Source of the DNA: Acanthaster planci
Lineage: Eukaryota; Echinodermata; Asteroidea; Valvatida; Acanthasteridae
Direction: 5' to 3'
DNA length: 60,000 nt
Assembly: GCF_001949145.1 (NCBI RefSeq)
Contig: NW_019091631.1
Coordinates: forward strand, 75,267-135,266
Below, in pieces: positions 11,839-25,700 of this stretch. The notes beneath the pieces are model-generated. The model was not told the DNA's origin, ran no database searches, and saw nothing but the letters and a program-made list of their open reading frames with translations. Numbering within the stretch: position 1 is the stretch's first letter; the number at the start of each line of letters is the position of its first letter. Position numbers and translations under genes: made by a program.

Positions 11839-14800
11839 ATGGTAGTACCAGTGCCTTTAGTTTGGTGAATTTAATTTGTCGTGTTAAATTTGGAGAACTC
11901 GGTGTACAAGATTTTATTCAAAGGTTACTCAGAAATGGCTTATAACATTCACAGTTGGCAAGTGGAATTTTCCCCCCAGACCTTAATAATGTCTTTCAGC
12001 ATGTGAATTACTACATCAATGCTTCAAATGCCTCTGGATTGGTATTACTGTGTGGGAATGTTGAGGAATGTCTGTGGGTGGGAACTTGTTCACCGTTGAA
12101 AGGTTCAGAAGAAGATGTGGCATTGTGGTGAAGTGACATGAACCATAATTGCGGCCTGCTACTGGTAAGCGTATGGTACATACATTCATGACGCCGTTGT
12201 GTAGCAGTGTGTTACATGTGTATTGAGTTAAACCACCGATGCGTGAATTTTAAACTACGGTATGTATGCAATTCAGCTGCATAGTTATGCTTAATATGGA
12301 CATTTCCTTGACATTTTGAAAAATTCCCAGATACTGTCAAGAAAACATGACAGGTTGTTTTTATTCCATGACATTTTAAAGACTGATTCATGATACCGGT
12401 ACATGAACCATGTTTTGTGTAAATCATTTTTGTAGGCTTGTGGGGAAAATCCAATACATTAAATTGTTTTCAAAAAAACTACATGTACAGGGTAAATAGC
12501 AAATGTGTAGGACTCGGAGTCATGTGTTCCAAAGCCTTTTTAAAGTATTTTTTTAATTTGGAAATTACTTAGAGGATGATAACTTATTGAAAAGTGAATA
12601 TACATGCACATGTATGGAAGACTTGTGAGAAAGCTATGAAGAAATCACCCTCTGTCAACCTGTAGTTATTTATTATCGTTTTTATGTTACCGGTACATGT
12701 ACTGTACATGTACATGCACATATTATGCATCTGAGCACAAAATTCCAACTTTGCCTTGGTGAAAGGACGGAGTGAGACCCATGGAAAAGCACTGACAAAG
12801 CAAAGCTCTCAGTCTAGAGGCCATCTCACTGCAGTTGGGGTGTTTTAGTGCAGGCCCTTCTTTGCCAGAGGGCAGAGCCGGAGAAATCTGTGACACCATC
12901 TTTGAAGGATTCATTAACAAATACTCCATGTACCCTGTAGTTCTTTTGGTTGTCTGGCCAGAATATTTTTGTTTTTTTGCTTTCAGGGCAATTTGCGCTG
13001 TCACAGACTCATCATTGGTCAGCAGTTGAATGCCTTCAAGTTGTGACTGTCCTGATAATTCGCTCCTAAGCCTTTGTTTGAACACAAATGGAGGAATTCG
13101 GTTTGAACACTTTGTGGGAATTCCTTAAATGGCTTTCTGTTCAAACAAGCTAAAAAAAAAGTCTATTCAAAAAAGTCTGGCGCAAGTTCTATTTGCTTGA
13201 GGATTAAGTATTCTTCATGCAGTTGAAGAGAAGTAATGTACATGTATCTGTGTACATGTATTCCGATACTGAAAGTGATCTGGATTCTGGAATGAGGTTT
13301 AAGTTGTTGTCACCGCCTGTATTCTGATGGAAGAATTACGATTTTGGAGAATTTTGTTTATATTGGCTGAGTAGACCATCATCCCTTACTGAAGAAACCA
13401 CCTGTTAACATTGTTAAGCTCTTTTATTAGAAAAAAATTGTACCGTAAATTGCAACATTGGTAGTTTTTTGTACTTTAAAATGTTATTGGCTACAGCAGC
13501 TGACGTAAATTGTCGCTCAAGTCAAATAAATACCTTCCAGTTAATGTTTGTCCTTAAGACAAATAAATCAGCCCAAGTTATTACAAATTTACAATGGTTT
13601 CCCACTGGCCCGCAGGACCCTTTCAGCCTGTTGTAATTGTGCCCTTCCTCCCGCAAGATCAACAGCCATGAAATTGAAAATAAACAATCTGAGTCAGGGG
13701 GGGAGGGAAGTATTGCAATTGTCTGCTTTTCAGCCGGTTTGGGATGAAGGCGTGGCGCCTGGGTCCGTGAGGAAAGGGCAGACCTCGCTGTGTTTCTCTT
13801 CGCTTCAGGTTCAAGTTAGCTTGTCCAGCTGCAAGTATGCGTGTCTAGAACATTGTACCGGTACATACATTCTGAGTGCAAATAGATAATGGCAAATTCC
13901 AAAGGGGCCTCAGTTTTCCGCTAAGTCTGTGTGATAGGGATATGAACTTTCTATGATAGGGATAGAACATTTGGTGGTTTTATCCTGTATTGGTAGGACG
14001 CATACAAAGTGCAGGCTTTACTTGTTCTGCATGTGAATGGTACATGTATGCACATTGTTACTTTGGAGAGTGAATACTTGGATAAATGCAGAACTGGCGT
14101 GTACACAGGGTTGAGGGCACAGTGAACAGACAGAATGGCACATTCACTGCCACAGTTAGCTTCTAATAAAGTTGTCCTACAAATACATGTACATGTACTA
14201 TAATGGGTAATGTGGTTCATGGTGTCTTTGTATTTGCTAATGGGCAGTGACACCTGGTACACAGTTTTGGGAGCAGTGTGCCCCAGAGGACATTAGAAAA
14301 CCCACAGACCACATGACAGCAGTCATCAACAGTAGTTTTGTCATTTCTGGGTGTTAAATTCTGAAACTGAGAAATGCTCCAGGAAGTTGGCCAGTTCTGT
14401 CTGGCAGAAACTGTGCAGAGTACTGGTACCTTGTTGTGTATGTGTCTATTGAGGGGATCTCATTGGTACCAGTGCGTGCACAGCGTACATGTATTGACGA
14501 AATCTGATGACGTTCACACAGTGTCAGGTTGTTGCATGTTTGTGTGTAGATGTCTGGAATGTGGTCAGTTCTTGACTGGGGTCAGCTTGTATTTGGACAA
14601 ACCAATGAACTGGGGTTGTGCATGTATACTTGACACATGAGTGAACATAGAGCTATGAACAGTGTGTATTTTCAAAACTATACATGTAGCTCCCTGACTC
14701 ACGTACAGAATGATGCCTGCTGGGCGCATCCATGTTTGTGCACAAACTTATAGAAAACTCGAAATTTTGTACGTCACCTTTTGTGACGATGTGTATGTGC

Positions 14801-15920
14801 TGTAGATCAGCATCTGTTTTCTAAAATTATACATCAACAAAGCCAGTACACAAAAAACGCTAAATGCACAATCAATAAATAAATGTTTCAATTTTGCATT
14901 TACAGTATTTATCACAAATGTGTGCTGGAGATAATTTTACTGTGATTTTTTTAACGCAGATTTCATCGGTACCTGATGCACATTGCATTCAGAATACATA
15001 ATTCGATACTCATTCTATCCAATTGCAAATGTTCTACAAGCACGCACACGGATTCAAAATGTCTGCATCCAGACAGCGTCAAATTTTCTCCGCACGGAGG
15101 ATGAGAAGTTAGTGCTCAGATAGTAACTCTATGGCATGGACACACGGCACATTCACATTTTATACATGTGCATGAACGCACTGAAGAATATAGTGCACGT
15201 CCCTGCAAATCCACGAGGCATACCGCAGAAACTCCTGAAAGCTCGGGTTTCTCCAAGTTTGGACGTAAACATGTCATCTCCAAGTGGAACTGAAGGGACC
15301 TATTTATATTATTTAACCCAGTCTGCCCTCGTCCTATCCAACATGTGCTTTCTTGTTCTGGAATGCCTTGACACTTACCCAGGGCTGGAACTTGCAGGTG
15401 CTCAGGTGGTGGGGCTTGTTTCCTTCCACAGGTGTAAGTTACGTTGCCCTGCCAAAAAGTGCATTGACCAACCCCCCATACACACTCAGTTCCTGCTTTA
15501 GAAACTACTAAAACTGTAATTTCAGACAGGGCTGTGAAACTTTACAGAAAAAAAGGGAAAGAACAAAATGTAAGATGTATGGATGTGAGTGTGGGAGATG
15601 AGAGTGGAAAGTGGTGAACTGGCTCTGAGAAGTGAATGACTTTTGGGGGGGGTGTTTTTATTCTACATTTGGCTGTAGGACTTTAATGGATGAGAGAGCC
15701 TGATATACAAGTACATGTACATGGATAATTTGAGCAAGTTTGTTCAATAGGCCTACTCCTGTCTCTCAGAAGTGCACCAGTTTATCAACAATTGCATAAC
15801 TACATGTACTAACCTAACCAACTGACTGTTAGGAGGACCGTGCCTTCCAAGGCTGGCCTGCACTGCTGGTTTGTGGTGCATATTCACTGTCATTGAAATG
15901 CATGTTACTTCAATACCCGT

Positions 15921-16038
15921 AGATGGGTGTTGGTACATGTGTGTGGATCAAAACTACTGTAAATGGGTGTTGATACCCTTGTGTGGACCAAAACTACTGT
16001 AGATGGGTGTTGACACCTGTGTGGACCAAAACTACCGT
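15921..16038. repeat. Three tandem copies of a 40-bp unit
   Basis: Units start at 15921, 15961 and 16001, each beginning a-[g/a]-atgggtgttg and ending gtgga-[t/c]-caaaactac. The third copy is 38 bp. Confidence 0.85.
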
Positions 16039-19000
16039 GGCTGGTGGAGGTGTGTTCATTTTATGATTTCAAAGAGCATGTAGCACATCAGTAGGAATCA
16101 GACAGTCTAGTGGCAAACACTGTACATGTAATGGTGTAAGGTTTTCATTGTTACCAGGGTTTCAAGGGTATGCATTGCAACTACCGGTACATGTACATGT
16201 ATTCATGTATGTTTGCACCCTGTAAACTCTTAAAAGCATTTGCTTAAAAATGCATGTGGATCATTGCGTACAGTCAAAAGCTTATAACTGATTTGTGTAT
16301 CACAAGTACGGTACATGTGTATTCAAACAAGAAACTACATGTACGTATGCAGGGCTGCCAAGGTCCAAACTCTTGAAAGTTAAATGTGCCGCATGATTAA
16401 GTTCACTGTACATGTACATGTGGTCTGTCAACTGTAGCAGACTTCACGGACTAGCAGTTCTGTCCTTTGATGATCGGACTAAAGTACAGTTCCACACATT
16501 TAGGCATTTCCAATCAAAGGAGAGGCTTTTGTAACCTCACTGGGCAGCGAGTGTAAGGCGATTAGCAGTTGAAACTGCAACTACAGTGTGTTTGGCTCAC
16601 ATTTAGGATTGGCCTTGCACGCACCTGTACAGAGCTGTACAAGGAAACTTGAATGTCAGATGTGCATCAAGTTGTTTACGCAAAGGCCAACATTTGTGTA
16701 AATCCGTTTGTGGCTTAAGTGCTTTACAGTGTAATCCATGCATGGCCAAGTCTAAAATGTAAAAAGTAGATTTCCAGCTGCAACTTTTTAATATCAAATC
16801 ACGGGAAAACTTCAGTGTTGTTCATTCCGGAGGCCATGTAAAGTGCAAGTCCATGCATGGAAGTGTGCACATGCATACTGTACGTATGGCATACATGTAC
16901 CTGGGTATAGAGGCATGTGGAACTTTCTGATATTGTGTCAAAATGGGTGGCAGAATACCATTATTAATATTAATAACAGTCATAGTACTGCAGTTTCAAA
17001 GCGCTCTGTGAATCAAAAATCCCTCTGAGCGTTTCCAATTCAAAAGAAGTAGGTTTTTGCCTCAAAATGTACCTTTGCCCATTATTTTTCAAGAGGGCCT
17101 TACATGTACATGTTGTTTCATTTAGAATTGGTATAATTATTTGATGTTTTGACTCGATTTTGTACTCAAAGTTTGCAAGCCACAGGCAGATAAAAATTTG
17201 ACAGTGGCATAAACACGTGCATACCATAGAGAGACAGAGATTCATACATATACATGCACATGCTATGTGTCTATCCTGAAGTTTTCTTTCTCAGGGAGTT
17301 TGGAATCATTGTTTTTGGATTATCAAACGAAGGGAAACCTACAGTTGTCGGAATTGTTAATCCAGATATTTCACATTTTCTCACAATCCACATTGGAAGG
17401 TTTGGGAGGATTTTATCGGCTTAACAGTTGTAATTCACGTGTGCATGTAAACTGCACCATGTAAAAATCCAGCCAGTACAAATACATGTACAAGCACTAA
17501 TCGGTCAAGGCAGTTTTGATCCTGCAAAATTGATTGTTCATTGTGATGGATTTTACTTTTGTTAGGATGAGAAAGATTCCTCACAAAAGTGCCTTGAGCG
17601 GGGACAATAGGAGTTTGGCAATGAGGCTGATATTGTGGTTTCAGTATGTAACAGGCGGTATCAACTCATTAGACCGTTGCTCTGTGATCAGATAGGCAGG
17701 CCAGTTTATCAACAATGCATCAAATTTAATTCATGCCATCAGGTCAGAGTCTCTGGCAGTGTCCCCCTACTGGTAGGGGAGAAAGTCGCCACAGCAAACA
17801 CTATGTGTACATGTACATGTAATAAGTGGAAAATTCACTCCGCTTTGGACCTGATTGCATGGTCTCTGAAAGCTAAAAAAAAGCCAGTCAAGTTGAACTA
17901 CATGTACATGTCTGCAGTAATTTAAAACAGTGTCAGAATCCATACCAAGTTTTACCCCTTCTCTCACGTTCAGTGGGAAGGTTGTCTCACGTGGCCAACA
18001 TGTATTTCCCAGTGCAGATAGCCTCTAAATAATTCCTTTACAATTGTTCAACTATCCCTTCCTCCAGTCTATGAAGGAGGGTACATGGTAATTTGAATGG
18101 ATCACAAATTTATCTACGCCTACATTGCCAGAGAGGAAGGGGATTGTGATCTCTCCCCGTGGGAGTGTTTCTTTGTCTTCCGCCAGTGACCCCTTCAAGT
18201 GGCAGTAATGATGAGACCATTAAGGCCTGAACTATACAGGTGTCCACTTCGCTTGCCAGGACACGGCTTTATTGTGATTGACAACAACCGGAACTCAAGC
18301 AGGCGATGACAGAGGGAAATTTGGAATTACACCAAATTACTGACACCTTATCTGGGCCGATCATTGATCATGTACATATATTGTGTAATCATATCTGTGG
18401 AGAGGTGATAAGGGGATAAATTGCTGGTGACAGATTTCATTCCACTTCCCCCCCCCAACACACCCACACTGCTGTGATGTGTAAATTACAATGTGCTAGG
18501 TACCAGTACAGGTAGTGTGCTATGTATACAAGCACAGCTTTTAATGGTTGTTTTTGTGGTTAATTTCTTTTCAAGATTTTCACAACTTCACTGAGAATCA
18601 GTTCCCTTAATAAAAAGTCACGAATTTGCTTCCCTATAAAAAGTACAGGACCTCTTTGTGACAACTGAAGTGATTGATGGTTTCGTGGCAGAATCCATAT
18701 TGCTTGGGGTTGATATGGCCACTGACCAGTGGTTGACCCCAGCCCTCTGAATAGAAACCACAAGAGATGTTGAGGAACCCCTTGTCAGAAAAATATGAAA
18801 ACTCAGCATTGATTTCTCTTTTTTTTACAAATGTTTATTTGTCTATATACCCCCCCATTTCCCGAAAGTGGTTCCAGTTCCGGATGCGTTTCATTCTCCA
18901 ATTGTGTCTGGCGGGTGCTGATGCCATGTGGACCCAATTTGAGTCAGAAACTGTCCCAAGAGAGGAACAGCAATGAAAGCAAATTAAATTGAACCTTTCC

Positions 19001-19842
19001 TTTTGTCCTGCACCCCGCCAGAAAAAAAAACCTGCACAAGAGAAGTGATTGTGCATTCTTTCACGTCCTCATAGTGCACGCAGTTGATTGGTAGTCAGTA
19101 GGGGCACCAAGTTGCAGCCCATGCACATTGCACATAGGTCAGGCCACTTGATAATGGTGGGGGAGTAGTTAGAGACATGTGGAGGATCTAGGAAGGGATT
19201 GAAGTGGATTGGCCTTGGTGGCTTGCAGTCTTGGTGTTGGATGCCATATAATGATCCTCGCTCAGCTCTTGAAATCCAGCAGAGACACTACCTGTCCATG
19301 TGGGTGGCTCTGTCAGTAGAAATGTAAGTCAGATTTTTTTTTTTGCTTTACCAGTACCTGTCCTTCATTGGTTATCTCCTTAATTGCAGTTTGTGGAGAC
19401 ATGTACCCTAGCTAGTGGACATTTGCCACTTCTGTGAGTCACTTGGGTTTTGGTTCTTTATCGGTGAGGAGTTTGCAGTGACACCCTCGTTGTCATCTGT
19501 GGTATGTCATAAGTGTCTTTCTTTTGTTTGCAATATTTAAGTTGACAAGTTGATCCACAGCAGCCGCTTAGTCCATCATTGAACTTGTTTTAACCGTCAA
19601 ATTCTTGGCATAAAAAGTACCGATAGGCACCAGCACTTTGGACAATTTGTCAGGTTGTTGTTTAATCTGATCTCTGTGCATACATTACTACTAATAAAGA
19701 TACATGTAATGTGCATGAAATTTGTGCTCATCCAAAATGGGGGGAACAGTCTGTTCGAGTTAACACAACTTTTGATGTTGACATTGCAGACTTAACAACA
19801 CTTTTGGGGGGAGGGAGATGGTACTTTTATTGTAGCGGTACA

Positions 19843-19927
19843 GTACATGCATACATACATGTACATGTACATGTACATGTATAAACCAAATGTGTACATG
19901 TTTATGTAATGTACTTGTACATGTATG
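19843..19927. repeat. TACATG-type microsatellite cluster
   Basis: A cluster of gtacatgtac units with imperfect flanks, similar to the one near 9.9 kb. Confidence 0.8.
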
Positions 19928-21485
19928 GACATTGACATCAGCAAATCTGGATTTCACATAAAGACTAGTGTTGAAAAATCTGAAGAGTCCAAGGTGAAAT
20001 CTGTTTTTTTTGCTCGAAGCTTGTGTCCATTTTTGAATGTCAGCCTCCTTTTTGAGTTTTGGTCTTGCAAGCTGAGGGCTTCAAGTCCACTTGCTTCTGC
20101 CGTCACCACCATTGAAATCACACTGTTCACAGTGTGTATGCTTACATTACATGCAGTACAGTACATGTGTACATTACATAAACCCATTCAAAGTGTAAAC
20201 AAGTACCAAGTGTAACAGTGCTTACAGAAATGGCCTGATCCCTGCTGGTATGTGTGTGGGCCTCTGCTGGTGAAAGCTGTTATGAAGGATGTTGTAATCT
20301 GGCTAGAATATATGTTTAGCCGCCCAGGAAGGAAGCCATTTGCCGCCAACTAGGGTACATATGGCCTGGATATCCGTTGTGCGTCCAAGCAAATGACCTA
20401 ATTTTTAATAGACCTGTTGTAAACTGTGTAAACATGCAAACTGACCAAAGATGTTTTTGATATTGTTATGACAACATCCTTTTGCTGTTTACATATGGTC
20501 GACTGCTTGAACTACCGTATATGGATGTGGCACTGGAGAGATTCAAAGTTACATGTAGGCACAGCCTAGAATGCACTTTAACTCAAAAAGATAAAGTTTT
20601 GCCGTAACTGAAATCATCTTCATGTGGCCTTCGATGACAATGAGTTTTCCTGTCGAACAAGAGCAAGTCATAGAAATGCTTCAATGCAGGAAATGCCTGA
20701 CTCGTCTGTCACAGTGAAATGGCCTTGATGAAGCGCAGGTCAATATGATGTCATACTTTTATAAGTTTCACATGAATTATGTGCCATTCTGAAGTAACGA
20801 TTGTATGAAATTGCTGTATGCAAGATGTACAACATGACCTGATTGCCGCGTCATTAAGAACACGGGAAGACTGACAGAACTGTGTCTTCATGGATACTAG
20901 AGCAGTATAGCGCACACTGATAGATATGTGCAGGTACAGAATAAGGCTAGACACCAGCACTATCAGATCTAATGAGAAGGTTGTCGTTAAACAGGCCAGT
21001 GGATGTACATGTACGTCATTCAGGCCTTAGTTATCTCATCTGTGTGCGCACTTGTCACCCACAATAGACTCTGAATATGTGCGCCAAAGATATTAATGAG
21101 ACTGAACTGTCATTCTTACAAATGTACAGTGTAATTCATTTCGTCAGTTTGAGACGGAATAAACGACATTTAATTTTTTTTTCTCTGGTGTTATCTTTCT
21201 GTTGTTCAGTGTGTGCACTTTTGATAATTTGTTGCGTATTGTATAATTGGCACTTCATTTCTCTCGTTTTTAGTTGCGAGAGTGTGTGCATTTTTTTAAG
21301 CACCAGTACATGCAGTCTTTGGTGCGTTGGAATTTTTTTTACTGAAAAGTGCTCTTGGGTAAAAATAAAGTAATGTAAAATTTGTTTTAAAATGATAAAA
21401 GTTATTGGTTGTTGGCCATGGCATTATCAGTCAGCAGTGAGTGATTTGATAATGAAAAGAACCTTTGTTTCCCCCCTTCTTGCAG

Positions 21486-21552
21486 ATGCAGTTCTCTGTC
21501 TTCAGTCAACCATCCCTGTGTTGACTCATGACATTCAAAGGAATAAGGCATC
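21486..21552 (+). other. PLXNA: 5'UTR part of the first coding exon of plexin
   Basis: A run of pyrimidines followed by ttcttgcag ends at 21485 and makes a strong splice acceptor, so the exon probably begins here and at least one noncoding exon lies upstream. An in-frame TAA at 21544-21546 shows that the reading frame cannot begin further 5'. Two short upstream ORFs start in this leader, at 21486 and 21528. Confidence 0.6.
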
Positions 21553-22713
21553 ATGGTTGCCAGCGGGTTGTCACTGATGTGCCTGTTCCATAAACTCCCC
21601 AACATGAACCTTGCCCCGTGGTTCCTACTCACCCAGCTGGTCGTCCTGGTGTCGGTTGGGGCTGTGTCCTACCAGCAGTTTGAAGAAATATCTGACCCGG
21701 ACAACAGTGGTGTGACACTCCAGCGCATGACCCAGGATGAAACCACGGGTAGAGTCTACGTGGGCTCGGTGAACAGATTGTACCGACTGACGGGGGACCT
21801 GGCCTTGGAGATAGAAGTCTTCACAGGGCCAGTGGAAGACAATCCCAAGTGCGGACCTCCTTCGAGGCCCTGCTCCGAAGCAAAAGTGTCCACCAACAAC
21901 ATTAACAAAGCCTTGGTCGTGGATGTACAGCAGCGTCACTTGATCTCATGCGGACAGGTGTTTCAGGGACTATGCCAGATACGCAGATTGAGCAACCTGA
22001 GCACTGTGGAGGAGCCTGAAGATGAGGTTGTTACCAACACAGTGGGGGGTAGCAATCTAGCGTTCATTGCGCCCGGTGCTGATGGGAGTGTTCTGTATAC
22101 AGCTGCATCACGCGGAGACTGGCTCAGACGCACAGTACCAACAGTGGCTAAGAGAACGCTGTACAGTTATACCGACTCTTCGACTATGAGGACGTACAAA
22201 TCTCTGCAACCACTCGCTAGTAAACTAATTCCCCAGAACACATTAGAAGCATTGGATTCTTTCGACATTAACTACATCTATGGATTCTCCAGTGAGGGAT
22301 TCAGCTACTTTATCGCCACTCAGATTGAAAACTTTGAGGACAGTGAGACTCCGCTGTACACAAAAGTAGTCAGTCTGTGTCAAACAGAAGTATTGGATTC
22401 AGTTTATTCATACATAGAGCTCCCTCTTGTTTGCAAGGATGCTGGCAATGTCACATATAACCTGGCCAAGTCGGCCTATGTCACCAAAGTGGGCTCTGAT
22501 CTGTACGACACTGGGGTTCCCAGGGATGAGGATGTACTGTTTGTGACATTTTCATCAGACGGCCCTACGAGAAAGTCCGTCATATGCATGTATCCAGTGA
22601 GGAAGATAAATGAAGGGTTTTTACAAAGGAGAATTGATTGTGCTATGAAGAAGACGGACAATACTGAGATAGGATGGCTTGGAGCATCAGAATGTGCAGT
22701 CTCATCACAATAT
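21553..22713 (+). CDS. PLXNA: Plexin exon 1: signal peptide and most of the sema domain
   Basis: Encodes residues 1-387. It ends with tat before the donor gtaaga (phase 0). The sema motifs [14 protein letters not shown] and [10 protein letters not shown] and the [13 protein letters not shown] block are the conserved first half of a plexin propeller. A single very large first coding exon covering most of the sema domain is also how many vertebrate plexin A genes are built. The first ATG has a good context (A at -3, G at +4), but the ATG at 21604 sits directly before the hydrophobic signal and may be the main start. The open frame continues past the donor into intron to 22914; that tail is not plexin-like. 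Confidence 0.93.
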
Positions 22714-25700
22714 GTAAGAAAATGTGTACATGTGTGTACCAGGGTATTTTGCAATGCCCTGGAGGCCCTGACATGGAGCAATATTTTGAACAATTCAGGA
22801 CTATGGCGGTACAGTGACCATATTCAAGGTCAACCCATGTTTTTACAGATTTCCTGGACCTGGTGTACGAACCAAATATACATGTGGCCTGGGAATGGAA
22901 TCAGTACTTTGTAAATTATTCTACCTGTCAAAAACTCCTTTTTAGCATTTTTTCACTTTCTTGGTTTCCTTTTCAATATGCAGATTCAGACATTAAACAA
23001 CATGGGCCCAAGCTATTGCCACAACACTGAATTCCAAACACCCCTTGGTGGGTTACACCCATCTATAGAGGCACAAGCAATCTACTCTACTAACAGTAGC
23101 ATCGAGGCCGTGGCAGCATTACCCCACAATGGTGCAACTGTGATCCTGCTAGGAGACGAACGTGGCAACTTGACCAAGGTAAGGAAGAGAAGGGCTGCAC
23201 CAGGAAATCAACCTGTGGGCTGGCAGAAGGCAATCCAAACAGCTATTACAGAGAAACCCAAGTTTTCAGTATTTTTTATTTAAAATGCTTGGTAAATTTC
23301 AGGCCTTGATATGGTTTATAATGCCTCTTGCTAGTTCTTGATGCTGGTTGGCCGAAATACAGTCGTTTGGGGTTGGCTGATGCATGTACATGTATGGGCT
23401 TGTGCATGGAATTTGCATCAGTGTGAACTAGACGCATGTCACAACATCGTAGTTGATGGGCCATAGAATTTTTGACTGGCCACAGCACCCTCGTATGATG
23501 TGAACTTGCAGTGGACAGTAAATTTAAAACTGAGTCTAGGGATTCATCCAATTGCCTCGCAATAAGTTAATTTTTGCAAGTACACTGTACCTGTATAAAA
23601 CCTTCAAAAATTTTCTTTTGTGATTTATCTTTTCATTAAAGGGCTGTCATAGATCATCTATGGACTGGAATAATTCAGTCCCTCTTGTTCGTCCATATCC
23701 CCTCAGGCCTGTGAGTGGCCCGAAGAGGGTCCTATTTTCTGAGGCCAGGAAGAAAATGAAGAACCCTCTTCTGGTCACTAAGAGTCCCTCAGTGCAGAGA
23801 CATACACGTACGCTAGTAACCTCCCTGCCGGCCCATTTGCATATTATGAATATTCTTCTCAGACGCTGGAGGAGAACCTGACTTGCATCTCTGAGTAAAG
23901 AAAAGTTGGACTGCTTGGAGAGCCCATACACAAGTCCCTTCTCAAGCCCTTTCCACAAGACACAGCAAGAGCACGAAGAGTGATAATTGATGCTTTTGTT
24001 GCAGCTTGTGACTTGGCTCCAGACTGGATGATTTGTAATGGACCTGATCGCAGCCCGACTTAAAACTATTACAAGAAAAAGGGGAAAAGCAGAAAAGAAA
24101 ATATGTAACAGTTACTATAGGAAACCAGAAGAATGATGATCCGTGTTTTTTTTTCCGACTTCCTGTCTGAACATCCTCTGTTTTGACTGAAAACTTTAAT
24201 AACCTTCCATGTTATCATACAGTGCAAGACTTGCATGGAGTTTATTTTTAAACACCCTAGAGCTGTGGTACAAATCTTCAAGAGAGATGGCCTTGTTTGA
24301 GAATTTTTCAACTCGGCACCTTCATGCACAAAATTTCTGTTTGTCAAGGACAGCACTCCTAGCAGGAATGCTTTTTGGAGAAAGATCCGCATAAAACTTG
24401 AAATTTGTCTAGAAACAAGAGGCCTTACATGTATATTGACACTTCCCTCGTATGGGGAAATTGAGTCAGAAACAAGGCGGCACATCGGAGTGTCTGGGAT
24501 TTGCATTGATCCATTGTGGAATACCGTCTTGACTGTGATGTAATTGAGGTATTTATTCAGGGCAGACACTGGATATACGAGCACCGGTAGCATTGATGCT
24601 GCATTTACCTTCAGGTTTTAGCTTGACCAATCAGGGTGCAGCACATGTGTATTTCAATTCAATGTAACTTGATTATCCCATTAAAGGGAAATTCCTTTGG
24701 CCTTTTTACACACATAAAACGAATATTAAAAACACAAAATTTAAGAGTCAATAGTTGATAGCTTCGTGTACCTTACATAATAAAAAGCTGACTAATACTA
24801 CACGATATAAAGAGAACATCATACCACACTAATACTACTTTTAAAATAAAGCGGGAAAAACAAACGTATCGTGATCCTTATTTAACAGAGAACAAGAACT
24901 GCAGAACAGCTACTCATTGGACCACTTGATAAGCTGATGGAACAAATGAGCCGCCATAACGTGCAGTTCTTATTCTCTGTTGCACCAGCCAGTTACTTCT
25001 CAGACTATGAATAAACCTATTATCTAACGGATGATGCCCATCTGCCATGATCAGAGCGATCTTATTGTGCACGTTCAACTCAAATAAATCCACCAACACT
25101 TGATTGTTGACAAAAAAGAGGAAAGAAAAAAAAAAAGAGACTTTATGGCTTAACAGTTTGTGATATGTCAGGAACCGGTCACGTTGTCAAATCTACAGAC
25201 AGAATGCCTCTGCCCATCCTTTTGGATGACATACACTGCTGGCTTCTTCTTATACCATTTCCTTAATTAACTCCTGATTTCAGCTCCGTGTTCAGTCACC
25301 AACCAAGGCCCGCCTCTATGAGGAACTGTCCATCGTCAGTGGGAGCCGCATCATTCAAAATGGGCTGATGCTCACTCCAGACAAGCAGTACGTGTTCGTT
25401 ATGACAGAGAGAATGGTGAGTACGCACACCCGAGCAAAATCGGAAGTTGGTAAAATCCGTCGTTGTTAATAGATTGCAAAAGTGAAAGTTTGGAAACAGT
25501 CCCGACAATATTATTGTTCCTTATTGGAGCCTACTGGTTTTTTGTTTCTGTGCATTGTTGTTCTGTTTTTTACCAGCAAAGGCTGATGGTTGTTAAAAGA
25601 AATGTGTAAAAAAAAGATCCCTTCCATTAGGTAATTTTGACTCGGCTACTGTGTACATTATTACGTGAAGGACCTACATGTATGTGTACATGTTACTTTG

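Larger units (their letters stand above)
2665..21485. other. PLXNA: Long noncoding interval upstream of the plexin coding region
   Basis: I see no exon with family similarity on either strand in about 19 kb. The interval is AT-rich, full of TACATGTA-type motifs, and contains the separate repeats listed below. It probably combines upstream DNA with a large 5'UTR intron, ending at the acceptor before 21486. Confidence 0.5.
23179..25283 (+). other. PLXNA: Plexin intron 2
   Basis: Contains a member of a repeat family (about 23900-24055) and a retroelement relic on the minus strand (about 24680-25099). I see no additional plexin exon in it. Confidence 0.7.

Noticed and set aside
12723-13085. Minus-strand frame of 120 codons
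   Set aside because: No family similarity or splice context I can recognise; chance length in this composition.
22714-22914. Continuation of the long open frame past plexin exon 1
   Set aside because: Similarity to plexins stops exactly at a good donor (gtaaga at 22714) and resumes at 22984. The extra residues look like translated intron.
24069-24593. Minus-strand frame of 174 codons
   Set aside because: No recognisable domain, no codon bias, and it lies in a plexin intron next to a retroelement relic.
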